A DNA stretch of 39,689 nt, taken from NCBI GenBank assembly GCA_900299555.1, contig OODV01000096.1, forward strand, positions 1-39,689. Direction: 5' to 3'. The position numbers and the translations under genes were made by a program. The notes below the pieces were generated by a model. The model searched no databases. It was given only the letters and a program-made list of their open reading frames with translations, and was not told the origin of the DNA. Shown here piece by piece: positions 8,101 to 16,353 of this stretch (its first letter is position 1; each line of letters begins with the position of its first letter). The stretch is from an uncultured Endozoicomonas sp. (GTDB lineage: Bacteria; Pseudomonadota; Gammaproteobacteria; Pseudomonadales; Endozoicomonadaceae).

Positions 8101-9337
8101 TGAACGCAACAGTGAGCCTGCGGATGAGGTCCCTGAACCTGAGGTTGCCGAGCCTGAGGTGATGGAAGCATGTGATTATCAGTTGCTGGCTATTGAAGAT
8201 GATCCTAGTTTTGTTGCCATTCTCACTCAATTAGCGGGTAAGCATCACTTTGGTTGCCTGCATGCCCCGACGGGGGAGCAGGGCATTGCTATGGCTCGTA
8301 AGTATCACCCCTCTGCCATCATCCTGGATTTGGGCTTACCGGATATGGATGGTCAGGAGGTACTTGCCCAGCTAAAAGACAATGATATGACTAGGCATAT
8401 ACCTGTGCATATTGTTTCGGGAAGGGATCCAGGCTCGGTTTCCAGTCTTGGTGCTTTTGGTTACTTGAGAAAGCCCGTGAGTGTTACCGATATTGATAAG
8501 GTATTTCTTAATCTTGAACAGGCAATCAGTCAGGATATTCATGATGTGTTGATTCTCGATCTGGATGAAGAGCAGAGGTCATTAGTAGGAAGTATGTTGG
8601 AGCAAAAAGGGCTTCAGGTTGGGTATGCCAATTCTGCTGTTGAAGCTGAGAAGGAGCTTGTCGCCCATCATTGGCACTGTCTGATTATGGACCTGAATCT
8701 GGGAGATATCGGAGGTCTTGAGTTTTTGGAAAGAATCAAAGGCAGGCTGGGCTCTGACATGCCTTCAGTGGTTATTCACACCGCCCACCCTTTTGATAAG
8801 AAAGAGCATACCCGGTTGCAGGAGTTTACGAATGCCATGGTGATGAAGGGAGACAAGGCTCTTGAAAGAATCACCGATGAAGTCAGTCTGTTTCTGCATA
8901 CCGTGAATAAGGATCAGGTGGATGATACACCCGATGAGCCCGTAACCAATGCAGAGAAAAGCCTTGATGGACATAAGATTCTGCTGGTGGATGACGACCT
9001 GAGAAATACGTTTGCCCTCTCTAAAGCCCTGCAGGGAATGGGGCTGGAGGTTGTACTCGCTGATAATGGGAAGAATGCAATTAACAAACTTGAAGTAGAG
9101 GACGGAATTGAGCTGGTGTTAATGGATATTATGATGCCCATCATGGATGGCTATGAGGCAACAGCCGCTATCCGGCAAATGAATGAGTTTAAAGACCTCC
9201 CGATTATTGCTTTGACGGCTAAGGCTATGGCAGGAGATAAGGCAAAATGTCTTGAAGCGGGAACCAATGATTACATGACCAAACCGCTGGATATGGACAA
9301 GTTGACAGCAATGCTGAAGGTGTGGCTGCTTCGATGA
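5135..9337 (+). CDS. Membrane hybrid sensor histidine kinase with three receiver domains
   Basis: This 1400-residue protein is built as TM1 (about 16-36), a large periplasmic sensor region (about 37-384), TM2 (385-404), HAMP (about 405-460), GAF (about 470-625), a long Glu-rich coiled coil (about 635-715), HisKA, HATPase and three REC domains. The phosphorylated His is H730 in MSHELRTPLNS. The ATPase carries NLLSNAFKF, DSGIGIPKE and GGTGLGLAIS. Receiver Asp residues are D1065 (DLGLPDMDG), D1186 (DLNLGDIGG) and D1331 (DIMMPIMDG). No HPt domain is visible. A His/Asp/Glu-rich insert, HAHEPAGEHDHD (299-310), sits in the periplasmic part close to TM2 and could bind metal. cheR follows with an ATGA overlap, so the two are translated together. 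The ligand is unknown. Confidence 0.93.
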   Translation: MSPESPSENSRRKTGGLALTLFLWFIVLSIGPVVIVGLNEYQTGKEGIIKDRYDQLSSVNFQLTQRVNEYFDTVLTNLFIMATPSEAFISELVNSEGFKKKPITEFINSREYGEIYENYSMEYVDFLRFYDYSDVIMGDAEGNILYTVNEYSDLGKNLFSSELSNTLFSKAVKASLYAQKPKYADLAAYPPVGNEKVVFLILPLVDSFQKTVGFIAVQIHPKNIQVMFDSGESNVPGLSSFLVGKDSKIRFGTQLENQQQLTFENDNPLINLWLSHLEDDGSYKEDDAHFGEFSSDNGHAHEPAGEHDHDLDSMSEDLDSLTLDDQDVLNRAAKASLSHIRSYIHGEEVLGIYLPVNIAGTPMVMLSEVTHRHAFASVQDFRKRLFVLIAITFALVVVIALFVTRQLVKPIRLITRWVNRVAAGDYAEGTVLSGNNEISELSRSFAQMTDRLRTVSTENTRKNWLQEGMAGLNNSVRGEQTMAELCHHIVTYIARYLDMHSGAMFVKDDKNQLHLMGTYAWRKRNQHANCFEIGEGLIGQAALEREPIEITNVPEGYIDIESGLGSARPAHLMIIPLCYENELKGVFEFARLGPMTDEQSLFLEHSVESIAIAINSAQYRTRVNQLLDTTTQQSEALKEQKEELRSVNEELEKRAGILEESEEELKAQSDELQKSNAELEELSEQLMLQKEEIERKNKDIELSSKNVTEKAEELARASKYKSEFLANMSHELRTPLNSLLLLSQMLAENDKGNLTEDQVESAQVIYNGGKELLELINDILDLSKVEAGKMSLNLDDTPLKEIKGSIETMFNPLAESRGLQFLVNIESGTSKSVFTDSQRFMQIIKNLLSNAFKFTEEGFVQVKIFNQARSGRFSEDTWVGFSVKDSGIGIPKEKQASIFESFQQADGSTSRKYGGTGLGLAISREMAELLGGFIELESKEGEGTTFTLFLPSNPVCSLGLENVLADNYVSDVFDDALGGAGPEITVQKPERNSEPADEVPEPEVAEPEVMEACDYQLLAIEDDPSFVAILTQLAGKHHFGCLHAPTGEQGIAMARKYHPSAIILDLGLPDMDGQEVLAQLKDNDMTRHIPVHIVSGRDPGSVSSLGAFGYLRKPVSVTDIDKVFLNLEQAISQDIHDVLILDLDEEQRSLVGSMLEQKGLQVGYANSAVEAEKELVAHHWHCLIMDLNLGDIGGLEFLERIKGRLGSDMPSVVIHTAHPFDKKEHTRLQEFTNAMVMKGDKALERITDEVSLFLHTVNKDQVDDTPDEPVTNAEKSLDGHKILLVDDDLRNTFALSKALQGMGLEVVLADNGKNAINKLEVEDGIELVLMDIMMPIMDGYEATAAIRQMNEFKDLPIIALTAKAMAGDKAKCLEAGTNDYMTKPLDMDKLTAMLKVWLLR

Positions 9338-10173
9338 TTGAGAATTGCTCAGTAGCTGATCTGGAACAGCTGGAACTCGACTTACTGCTGGAGGCTGTCA
9401 AGACCCGCTACGGCTATGACTTTCATGACTATGCCAAGGCATCGATGATTCGTCGTGTAAGAAAATACATGGATCAGTCAGGTATTTACCATGTCAGTGA
9501 GCTAATTCCACTATTTCTACATGATAACCGTGCGTTTTACCGGTTTGTGAAAAGTCTCTCTGTCGTTGTGACTGAAATGTTTCGTGATCCAGGCGTATTT
9601 AAAACTTTGAGAGAGGAGGTCATTCCAGTACTCAAAACATACCCGTTTATCAAGATATGGCATGCAGGGTGTGCTTCGGGTCAGGAAGTGTATTCCATGG
9701 CGATCCTTCTGGAAGAAGAGGGGCTTCTGGATCGTTGCCAGATATACGCGACGGACTTCAATGATGATGCTCTTAAATTAGCAAAAAAGGGTATCTATCC
9801 GGCGGAAGATATTGAGCTTTATAAAAAAAATTACAGTCTTTCGGGAGGGAAGTCTGAGCTGAGTGATTATTGGGTCAGCCTTTACGACGCCATCAAGATC
9901 AACAGCCGATTGGCTGAACGAGTCACGTTTGCCAATCACAATCTTGTTACTGACGGTGTTTTTGGTGAAATGAATCTGGTGATGTGTCGCAATGTGCTTA
10001 TTTATTTTAACGAGCAATTGCAGGACAGGGCATTAACTCTGATTAACGACAGTTTATGTCCGAGAGGGTTTCTCTGCATCGGACGAAGAGAGAACCTGAA
10101 GTTCAGCCAGATCAGAAACCACCTTGAAGATGTCAGTAATACGCTTCGAATCTACAGGAAGGTCGGTTCGTGA
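9334..10173 (+). CDS. cheR: CheR-type protein-glutamate methyltransferase
   Basis: CheR transfers methyl groups from S-adenosylmethionine to glutamates of receptor helices. The 279-residue protein has the helical N-terminal domain with KASMIRRVRKYM, the SAM-binding loop IWHAGCASGQEVYS, the acidic YATDFNDDAL motif and the NLVMCRNVLIYF motif. It is the usual length for a stand-alone CheR. I chose the ATG at 9334, which overlaps the kinase stop as ATGA; a GTG at 9322 is in frame but has no separate support. It overlaps cheB by GTGA. There is no chemoreceptor, CheA or CheW in the window, so its substrate may be the neighbouring kinase or a receptor elsewhere. Confidence 0.92.
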   Translation: MIENCSVADLEQLELDLLLEAVKTRYGYDFHDYAKASMIRRVRKYMDQSGIYHVSELIPLFLHDNRAFYRFVKSLSVVVTEMFRDPGVFKTLREEVIPVLKTYPFIKIWHAGCASGQEVYSMAILLEEEGLLDRCQIYATDFNDDALKLAKKGIYPAEDIELYKKNYSLSGGKSELSDYWVSLYDAIKINSRLAERVTFANHNLVTDGVFGEMNLVMCRNVLIYFNEQLQDRALTLINDSLCPRGFLCIGRRENLKFSQIRNHLEDVSNTLRIYRKVGS

Positions 10174-10757
10174 GCTGGACTTCAGTTGAGAATAAGCCCA
10201 AGGCTGTTGTGCTGGGATCATCTGCAGGGGGAATAAATGCTCTGGGTTTTCTGTTCAGCGAACTGGGAGAGGACTTCTCATTGCCCATTCTGGTCACCAA
10301 GCATGTAGGGTTGAATGATGACCGAGGCATGCTCAGGATACTTGCGCGGCAGAGTTCACTTCCAGTCAAGGTGGCGAAGGACAAACATCGAATACAGCCG
10401 GGTACCATTTATCTTGCACCGGCTGGCTACCATATGCTGGTTGAGGAGCAGGGAGTTATCAGCCTGAACCTTGAAGCCCCTGTTGCCCGCTCTCGACCTT
10501 CAATTGATGTGCTGTTTCAGTCAGCGGCCAGAGTTTATGGGCAGGAGCTGGTTGCAGTTGTTTTGACTGGTGCAAATCGAGATGGTGCCGATGGTATTCG
10601 AACAGTGAAGGATTTTGGGGGAACCACGGTTGCCCAATGTCCAGGAAATGCTGAAATGGGGATTATGCCCAAGGTATCACTGGATACAGGGTGTGTGGAT
10701 TACCTGATGATGTTAGAGGAAATCCCGGCTTTTCTGGATCAGGTTAGTGCTGCCTGA
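10170..10757 (+). CDS. cheB: CheB-type methylesterase domain protein without receiver domain
   Basis: CheB removes methyl groups from receptor glutamyl esters and can deamidate glutamines. This protein is 195 residues and is only the esterase domain. The Ser nucleophile lies in VVLGSSAGGINAL (residues 13-25), the His in VTKHVG (about 45) and the Asp in LTGANRDGADGI near residue 137. The N-terminal receiver domain that normally inhibits and activates CheB is absent. Activity would have to be set some other way, perhaps through one of the receivers of the upstream kinase (inference). The GTG start overlaps the cheR stop by four bases, which supports translational coupling. Confidence 0.9.
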   Translation: MSWTSVENKPKAVVLGSSAGGINALGFLFSELGEDFSLPILVTKHVGLNDDRGMLRILARQSSLPVKVAKDKHRIQPGTIYLAPAGYHMLVEEQGVISLNLEAPVARSRPSIDVLFQSAARVYGQELVAVVLTGANRDGADGIRTVKDFGGTTVAQCPGNAEMGIMPKVSLDTGCVDYLMMLEEIPAFLDQVSAA

Positions 10758-10835
10758 TACCTCGAATTTAGAAAGATCAATACTGCCGGGTTGTTGGGCG
10801 ATTGCCTTTCAGGGATGAGACAGGGGTTGTCTGGT

Positions 10836-12170
10836 ATGGAGACAAATAGCAAAGTCAAAATTCTTGTTGTGGATGACCGGCCGGAAAACCTGCTGGCTAT
10901 GGATAAGTTATTAAAGCCGTTGGGTGCAGAAGTCCACAAGGTGGACTCTGGTGAGAAGGCGCTGTCTGAAGTTTTGGCTCATCACTTTGCTGTTATCCTT
11001 CTGGATGTTCAAATGCCTGGTATGGATGGCTTCGAAACGGCCACATTACTGCACAGCAACAAGCAAACTGACAATATTCCCATCATTTTTGTGACTGCGA
11101 TTAATAAAGATCATAACTACGTTGCCAAAGGCTATCAGTCTGGTGCTGTAGATTATTTGCCTAAGCCAATTGTTCCAGAAATTCTTTTAGGCAAAGTGAA
11201 GGTGTTTTTACAGCTGGAAGAGCAGCGGCTGGCGCTTGAGGATGTAACCAAGGAACTTCGTTGGATCAGTAGAAAAAATAAACTGTTACTGGATTGTGCA
11301 GGTGAAGGCATTGTTGGGTTGGATAAAGCAGGAAACATAACCTTTATCAATCCGACGGCATGTGAGCTATTGGGCGGTGCTGAAGAGTCTTTCCTGAACA
11401 CACACATCAGCCAGTTTCTTTTTGATACAACGAATGATAAGCCTGCTATTGATCAGTGGCTGGAGTCAGATATTTATCGTGAGTGTCTGGAAAAAGGAGG
11501 AACTCTCAAGCAGTCTACTGGCCTAATTAACATTAGGCAGGGAACTTTTCCTGCAGAGTTTAATATTGCCGCCATCGTGAATGGTCGAAACTCAGTTCAG
11601 GGTGCAGTGTTTGTTTTTCAGGACATAACTGAGCGAAAGCAGATGGAAGACCAGCTATTGAGAATGGCTAAGTACGACAGCCTGACTGGTTTGGCTAACC
11701 GAACCCTGTTCAGGGAGTTTCTTCAGTCCTCAATGGATCGCAGTGATCGTTACCATAAAAATACGGCCGTTATGTTTCTGGATCTGGATCATTTTAAGGA
11801 GATCAATGACCAGCTGGGTCATGATGCTGGAGATCAACTGCTTTCCAGCGTCGCTAATCGACTTGAAAGCTGTATTCGAAAGGTTGACCTGATTGCGCGG
11901 CTGGGGGGGGATGAGTTCGCAGTGGTCCTGGATGATGTGAAGAACTCAGATGATGCCAGAACCGTTGCCAATAAAATTCTCTCGGTGCTTAAAGAGCCCC
12001 ATGAGCTTGGGGATGCTTCCAAAAAAGTAGGAACCAGTATTGGCATTGCATTTTATCCTGATAATGGAAGAGATGCTGACGGGTTGATCAAGGCGGCAGA
12101 TGAGGCTATGTATGTAGCGAAGAATGAAGGTCGGAATGACTTTCGATTTTACTCCGACCTTAAACACTGA
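10836..12170 (+). CDS. Response regulator diguanylate cyclase (REC-PAS-GGDEF)
   Basis: The protein makes cyclic di-GMP under control of a receiver domain. From the ATG at 10836 it has 444 residues: REC (about 5-125, phosphorylated D57 in LDVQMPGMDG), a linker helix, PAS (about 145-265) and GGDEF (about 275-440). The active-site GGDEF is at 357-361. An RKVD inhibitory site (348-351) lies five residues before it, so product inhibition is expected. The 10836 start puts the REC domain at the N-terminus; upstream TTG (10791) and ATG (10815) codons are possible but weaker. It follows cheB by 78 bases and is the likely output of the hybrid kinase operon. It ends one base from the convergent pfp gene. 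Confidence 0.9.
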   Translation: METNSKVKILVVDDRPENLLAMDKLLKPLGAEVHKVDSGEKALSEVLAHHFAVILLDVQMPGMDGFETATLLHSNKQTDNIPIIFVTAINKDHNYVAKGYQSGAVDYLPKPIVPEILLGKVKVFLQLEEQRLALEDVTKELRWISRKNKLLLDCAGEGIVGLDKAGNITFINPTACELLGGAEESFLNTHISQFLFDTTNDKPAIDQWLESDIYRECLEKGGTLKQSTGLINIRQGTFPAEFNIAAIVNGRNSVQGAVFVFQDITERKQMEDQLLRMAKYDSLTGLANRTLFREFLQSSMDRSDRYHKNTAVMFLDLDHFKEINDQLGHDAGDQLLSSVANRLESCIRKVDLIARLGGDEFAVVLDDVKNSDDARTVANKILSVLKEPHELGDASKKVGTSIGIAFYPDNGRDADGLIKAADEAMYVAKNEGRNDFRFYSDLKH

Positions 12171-12171
12171 T

Positions 12172-13437
12172 TTACACGTCAAACGGTGTATTCAGCTGTT
12201 TTTCGACAAAGACTTTTTTCAGTCTTGCAAAACGTGGTAAGCCGTTCAGGTAAGCAGGATACTCCTCTCCTTCAATCAACGGTTCAAGGTAACCTCGACA
12301 GGTTGGAGTAATGTTGAACCCGTCCTCATTGATAAAGTCCAGTGGCATTTTTCGCTCAAAATTGGCTACCTTCTCCAGAGGAACCGCTTTGATGGCCCAA
12401 CGATAAGGCAGGTCAGACTCTCGAACGATTGCCGGCATTACAGCATTGTGACCCGTTACGGCAAGCTCTACCGCTGCTTTGCCTACAGCGTAAGCCTGTT
12501 CAACGTCAACGCGTGACGCAATATGGCGAGCTGAGCGCTGTAGATAATCGGCAACAGCATAGTGATATTTGTATCCCAGTTCCTGTTTGATCATATTGCA
12601 CAGGGCAGGAGCTACACCGCCAAGTTGCTGGTGACCAAAGGAGTCGATTACGGTGGTTGAGGCAGAGATAAAGCTACCATCGTTATATTTAGCACCCTCT
12701 GAAGCAACGATGACGCAATAACCTTCGTTATTAACGGTTTCATGGACTTTTTTAAGAAACTTTTCTTTGTCCAGAGGTAATTCTGGGAAAAGAATAATGT
12801 GTGGTGGATCACCATCCTGTCGGGCAGCCAGGCCTGTGGCTGCTGCGAGCCATCCAGCATGCCGACCCATGACTTCCATAACAAACACTTTGGTAGATGT
12901 ATCACACATTGAGGCAATATCATGGCTGGCCTCTTTGGTTGATACTGCAAGATATTTGGCTGCAGAGCCAAAACCCGGGCAGTTATCGGTTACGGCCAGG
13001 TCATTATCAATGGTTTTTGGCACCCCGATGCAGGTGATGGGGTACCCCATTTTTTCACTGAGCTGAGACACTTTCCAAGCCGTATCCATGGAGTCATTTC
13101 CACCGTTGTAGAAGAAATAACCGATGTTATGAGCCTGAAATACTTGAATTAACCGGCGATATTCCGCTTCACTCTCTTCGAACGATTTAAGCTTGTAACG
13201 GCAGGAACCAAAGGCACCTCCCGGGGTTCTTAGTAATGCACCTATTGTTTCATCGGATTCGTAAGATGTGTCGATAAGCTCCTCACGCAAAGCGCCCAGG
13301 ATGCCATTATGTCCCGCGTAGACTTTGTCGATTTTATCCGGGTAACGACGTGCTGTTTCAATAACCGCGCAGGCGCTGGCATTGATGACAGCGGTAACAC
13401 CGCCAGACTGTGCGTAAAAAGCGTGTTTCTTTGTCAT
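12172..13437 (-). CDS. pfp: Pyrophosphate-dependent 6-phosphofructokinase
   Basis: The enzyme phosphorylates fructose 6-phosphate in glycolysis; this type is expected to use pyrophosphate and work reversibly. It has 421 residues, longer than E. coli PfkA (320). It starts with AFYAQSGGVTAVINAS and has NGGNDSMDT (N111-T119). D115 in that motif stands where ATP-dependent enzymes carry Gly in GGDGS, and K141 lies in PKTIDND; both features favour PPi over ATP. EVMGRHAGW is the substrate-binding segment. The overall sequence resembles the PPi-PFK of Methylococcus-type bacteria as I remember it. It stands alone, convergent with the cyclase gene and divergent from mpl. Confidence 0.88.
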   Translation of the reverse strand: MTKKHAFYAQSGGVTAVINASACAVIETARRYPDKIDKVYAGHNGILGALREELIDTSYESDETIGALLRTPGGAFGSCRYKLKSFEESEAEYRRLIQVFQAHNIGYFFYNGGNDSMDTAWKVSQLSEKMGYPITCIGVPKTIDNDLAVTDNCPGFGSAAKYLAVSTKEASHDIASMCDTSTKVFVMEVMGRHAGWLAAATGLAARQDGDPPHIILFPELPLDKEKFLKKVHETVNNEGYCVIVASEGAKYNDGSFISASTTVIDSFGHQQLGGVAPALCNMIKQELGYKYHYAVADYLQRSARHIASRVDVEQAYAVGKAAVELAVTGHNAVMPAIVRESDLPYRWAIKAVPLEKVANFERKMPLDFINEDGFNITPTCRGYLEPLIEGEEYPAYLNGLPRFARLKKVFVEKQLNTPFDV

Positions 13438-13698
13438 CGGTTAAATTCCGAGTGTTACTGTGTGTTATTTTGTGTTTTAAGTTGGGTGATGATGATACCC
13501 GATCCCAAGCTTATTGGTAGACCTTAGAGGGTTAGTTTTTTTATGCACACAGGGCTTTTATGAGCTGATGCCCATTCGATGTCAACGTCCTTTTGCGCTT
13601 AAGGCAAAAACAATGTCAAAATTCTGTTATCAGGGGGCTTAAGGGCACAACAGAGTGTCGTCCCTTTCAAATTGAGTGCCCTCTTGGAGAAACTTTGA
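13438..13698. promoter_or_regulatory. Divergent promoter region between pfp and mpl
   Basis: These 261 bases separate two genes read in opposite directions and must hold both promoters. I could not define convincing -35/-10 pairs. Short open frames here lack family resemblance and good ribosome sites. Confidence 0.35.
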
Positions 13699-15081
13699 AT
13701 GCACGTACACATTCTGGGAATTTGTGGAACTTTTATGGGGAGTCTGGCTCTGCTGGCCAGAGAGCTTGGATTTAATGTATCCGGTTCGGATGAGAATGTT
13801 TACCCTCCTATGAGTACACAGCTTGAAGAGCAGGGTATTTCCCTGTTTCAGGGTTATGGTGTTGAAGTACTAAGTCCAGCACCTGATCTGGTTGTGATTG
13901 GTAATGCCATGAAGCGGGGAATTCCTGCTGTAGAGTATTTGCTTGAAAAGGGGCTGCCTTATGTTTCAGGCCCTGAGTTTTTTTCCAGATTCATTGCGCC
14001 AGAGCGCTGGATTCTGGCAGCTTCAGGTACTCACGGTAAAACCAGTACGAGCAGTATGCTCGCCTGGATACTGGAGTATGCAGGAATGTCTCCTGGCTTT
14101 TTGATTGGCGGTATACCTAAGGATTTTGGTGTTTCAGCAAGGCTTGGCAGTACACCTTTTTTTGTTATTGAAGCGGACGAGTACGACACTGCTTTTTTTG
14201 ATAAGCGTTCCAAGTTTGTTCATTACCACCCCAGAACATTAATTATTAATAACCTTGAATTTGATCATGCAGATATTTTTGATGACCTCGCTGCTATTCA
14301 GCGACAGTTCCACCATTTGGTAAGGACTATTCCTGGAAGTGGGCGAATTATTTTTCCGGCAAATACGCCTGAAATTGATGACGTTATTACCATGGGGTGC
14401 TGGTCTGAGCTGGAAGAGCTTGGAGGGAACAACAAACCCTGGCAAGTTGAACCTGTCAGTGAAGATGGAAGCCACTTTCAGGTTGTATATAAAGGTCATG
14501 TTGCTGGTACGGTAAACTGGAATCAGGAAGGTGATCACAATGTTGCTAATGCGTTGGCATCCATTGCTGCGGCTCACCATGTTGGTATTTTGCCTGAGAT
14601 AGCCTGTGAGGGATTATCCGTCTTCCAGGGAGTCAAGCGGCGAATGGAACTGGTTGAGGATATCGGCGGTGTTCGGATTTATGATGATTTTGCTCATCAC
14701 CCAACAGCTATTGCGACCACTTTGGCGGGTCAGAGATCTAAATTGGGTGAACATGCGAATATTCGTGTAATTATTGAGCCCAGATCAAACACCATGAAAA
14801 TGGGGATACATCAGGAAACATTGATCGCTTCCACAGGACTGGCTTCTGAAGTTATCTGGTTTAAACCTCTGGGGCTTGACTGGCCTCTGGAGGAGTTGAT
14901 GGCAGATAGCCCTGTTAAAGCATCTGTCATGGACTCAACGGATGCAATTGTTCGTTATCTGGTTGATACCGCTAAAGAGGGGGATCATCTTCTGGTGATG
15001 AGTAATGGTGGTTTTGAAGGGATTCATGGGCGTATAGCCAATGGTTTGAAAGAGAAATCCAGGGTTGAGGTTGGAGTTTAA
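13699..15081 (+). CDS. mpl: UDP-N-acetylmuramate:L-alanyl-gamma-D-glutamyl-meso-diaminopimelate ligase
   Basis: Mpl reattaches the recycled tripeptide L-Ala-gamma-D-Glu-mDAP to UDP-MurNAc in peptidoglycan recycling. The 460-residue protein matches the usual length (E. coli 457). It begins MHVHILGICGTFMGS, the nucleotide-binding start of Mur ligases, and has the ATP loop ASGTHGKTSTSS at about residue 108. The central EADEYDTAFFDKRSKF segment and DDFAHHPTAI near residue 330 are conserved Mpl features. The ATG at 13699 fits the family N-terminus. ubiX follows after 39 bases, a common Mpl-UbiX pairing in gammaproteobacteria. Confidence 0.95.
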   Translation: MHVHILGICGTFMGSLALLARELGFNVSGSDENVYPPMSTQLEEQGISLFQGYGVEVLSPAPDLVVIGNAMKRGIPAVEYLLEKGLPYVSGPEFFSRFIAPERWILAASGTHGKTSTSSMLAWILEYAGMSPGFLIGGIPKDFGVSARLGSTPFFVIEADEYDTAFFDKRSKFVHYHPRTLIINNLEFDHADIFDDLAAIQRQFHHLVRTIPGSGRIIFPANTPEIDDVITMGCWSELEELGGNNKPWQVEPVSEDGSHFQVVYKGHVAGTVNWNQEGDHNVANALASIAAAHHVGILPEIACEGLSVFQGVKRRMELVEDIGGVRIYDDFAHHPTAIATTLAGQRSKLGEHANIRVIIEPRSNTMKMGIHQETLIASTGLASEVIWFKPLGLDWPLEELMADSPVKASVMDSTDAIVRYLVDTAKEGDHLLVMSNGGFEGIHGRIANGLKEKSRVEVGV

Positions 15082-15120
15082 TGACTCTGGCCTTCAGCTA
15101 AATAGGATAGGAAGTACAGT

Positions 15121-15744
15121 ATGACTCCATCAAACCCTGAGAGAGTAACACTGGCACTCACTGGCGCGTCTGGTGCACAGTATGGGCTTCGGTTGCTTGA
15201 GTGTCTCGTGGCAGCAGAGCGGCAAGTTTTCTTTCTGGTATCCAAGGCGGCAAAAGTAGTTCTGGCGACAGAAATGGATCTTGAACTTGGAGATACACCG
15301 GAAGCTATCGAGCAATATCTTACTGATCGTTATCAGGCAGTGCCTAAACAGATTCGTGTGTTTGGCGAAGATGACTGGATGTCACCTGTTGCTTCAGGCA
15401 GTGGTGCTCCCAGCTCAATGGTGATTTGCCCTTGCAGCACCGGTACCTTGTCAGCCATTGCCTGTGGTTTAAGTAATAACCTGGCTCAGAGAGCAGCAAC
15501 GGTTGTATTAAAGGAGCGGCGTAAGTTGATCATAGTTCCCAGGGAAGCCCCTTATTCTGAGATTCATCTGGAAAATATGCTGAAACTGAGTCGCATGGGA
15601 AGCATCATCATTCCTGCATCACCAGGCTTTTATAACCGGCCAGAGACAGTGAATGATATGGTGGATTTTATTGTGGCTAGAATACTGGACCAGCTGGAAG
15701 TTCCTCAGGAATTAATGCCTTCCTGGGGTAGTCAGCGTCTTTGA
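15121..15744 (+). CDS. ubiX: Flavin prenyltransferase UbiX
   Basis: UbiX prenylates FMN to make the prFMN cofactor of the UbiD decarboxylase in ubiquinone synthesis. The protein has 207 residues with the flavin-binding start LALTGASGAQYGLRLLE, the MVICPCSTGTLSAIACG segment and the VPREAPYSEIHLENML segment that closes the active site. Length and order are standard. An AGGA box precedes the ATG. It probably shares a transcript with mpl. Just after it, at 15775-15793, a 7-bp stem (GGCTTCA/TGAAGCC) without a T-run might end the transcript. Confidence 0.94.
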   Translation: MTPSNPERVTLALTGASGAQYGLRLLECLVAAERQVFFLVSKAAKVVLATEMDLELGDTPEAIEQYLTDRYQAVPKQIRVFGEDDWMSPVASGSGAPSSMVICPCSTGTLSAIACGLSNNLAQRAATVVLKERRKLIIVPREAPYSEIHLENMLKLSRMGSIIIPASPGFYNRPETVNDMVDFIVARILDQLEVPQELMPSWGSQRL

Positions 15745-15799
15745 TGGCGTTGTTAACTCTGTACTCGGGATAAAAGGCTTCAGGTTGTGAAGCCACAGG

Positions 15800-16278
15800 G
15801 CAAGGGGGGGCAGGTAGATAGGCAGTGTTGTTGCAGGGGCTGCTACTGACGGTTCAGAGACCATTGGCAAAAGCCGGGGAGGAAACACAACAAAGATTCA
15901 CTTATCTGTTGTTGTTTGCGGGTTTCCTGTTGCTTTCGAGATTACCGGAGGCGATGTGAATGGTTGCACAGCTGCCTCGGAACTTCTGGTAAAGACACCT
16001 GAGGCAGTAGGGGTTGTTGCTGATAAAGGCTACGATAGTCAGGCTGTGCGTGATCAGGTGGTGAAGCAAGGCGGAAAGCCAGTGATTCCGGAGAGAAAGA
16101 ATTCAGTGGCTGGTAACGGTGAGATTGACTGGTATTTATACAAACATCGGCATTGGGTGGAAAATGCCTTTTCACGTTTGAAGCATTACAGAGGCATTGC
16201 TCCCGCTTTGATAAGTTTGGGCGCAACTTTGGAAGCGCAGTGGCGTTAGCCTGCGCATATATTTGGTTACCGATGTGA
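15800..16278 (+). pseudogene. Decayed IS5-family transposase
   Basis: The C-terminal half of a DDE transposase of the IS5 superfamily is visible, with ETIGKSRGGNTTKIHLS, VVADKGYDSQAVRDQ, VIPERKN and HWVENAFSRLKHYRGIA. An upstream in-frame stop (TAG at 15815) and a lost N-terminus show that it is broken. After RGIA (about base 16200) the frame shifts: the family ending RFDKFGRNFGSAVALACAYI is encoded in another frame, finishing at TGA 16276-16278. Clear inverted-repeat ends were not found, so the element limits are approximate. It lies between ubiX and a group of orphan genes and marks an old insertion point. Confidence 0.8.
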
Positions 16279-16353
16279 AACGTCAAGAGCTTCTAGCCTG
16301 AGCTTTTCCAGCAATTCAAGAACTTTGTGTTCTTTATTTTTCGAGATGCCCAG

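Noticed and set aside
13593-13775. Open frame of 60 codons overlapping the mpl start
   Set aside because: It has no family resemblance and overlaps well-supported mpl in another frame.
15942-16286. Minus-strand frame of 114 codons over the IS5 remnant
   Set aside because: It is the antisense shadow of the recognisable transposase frame.
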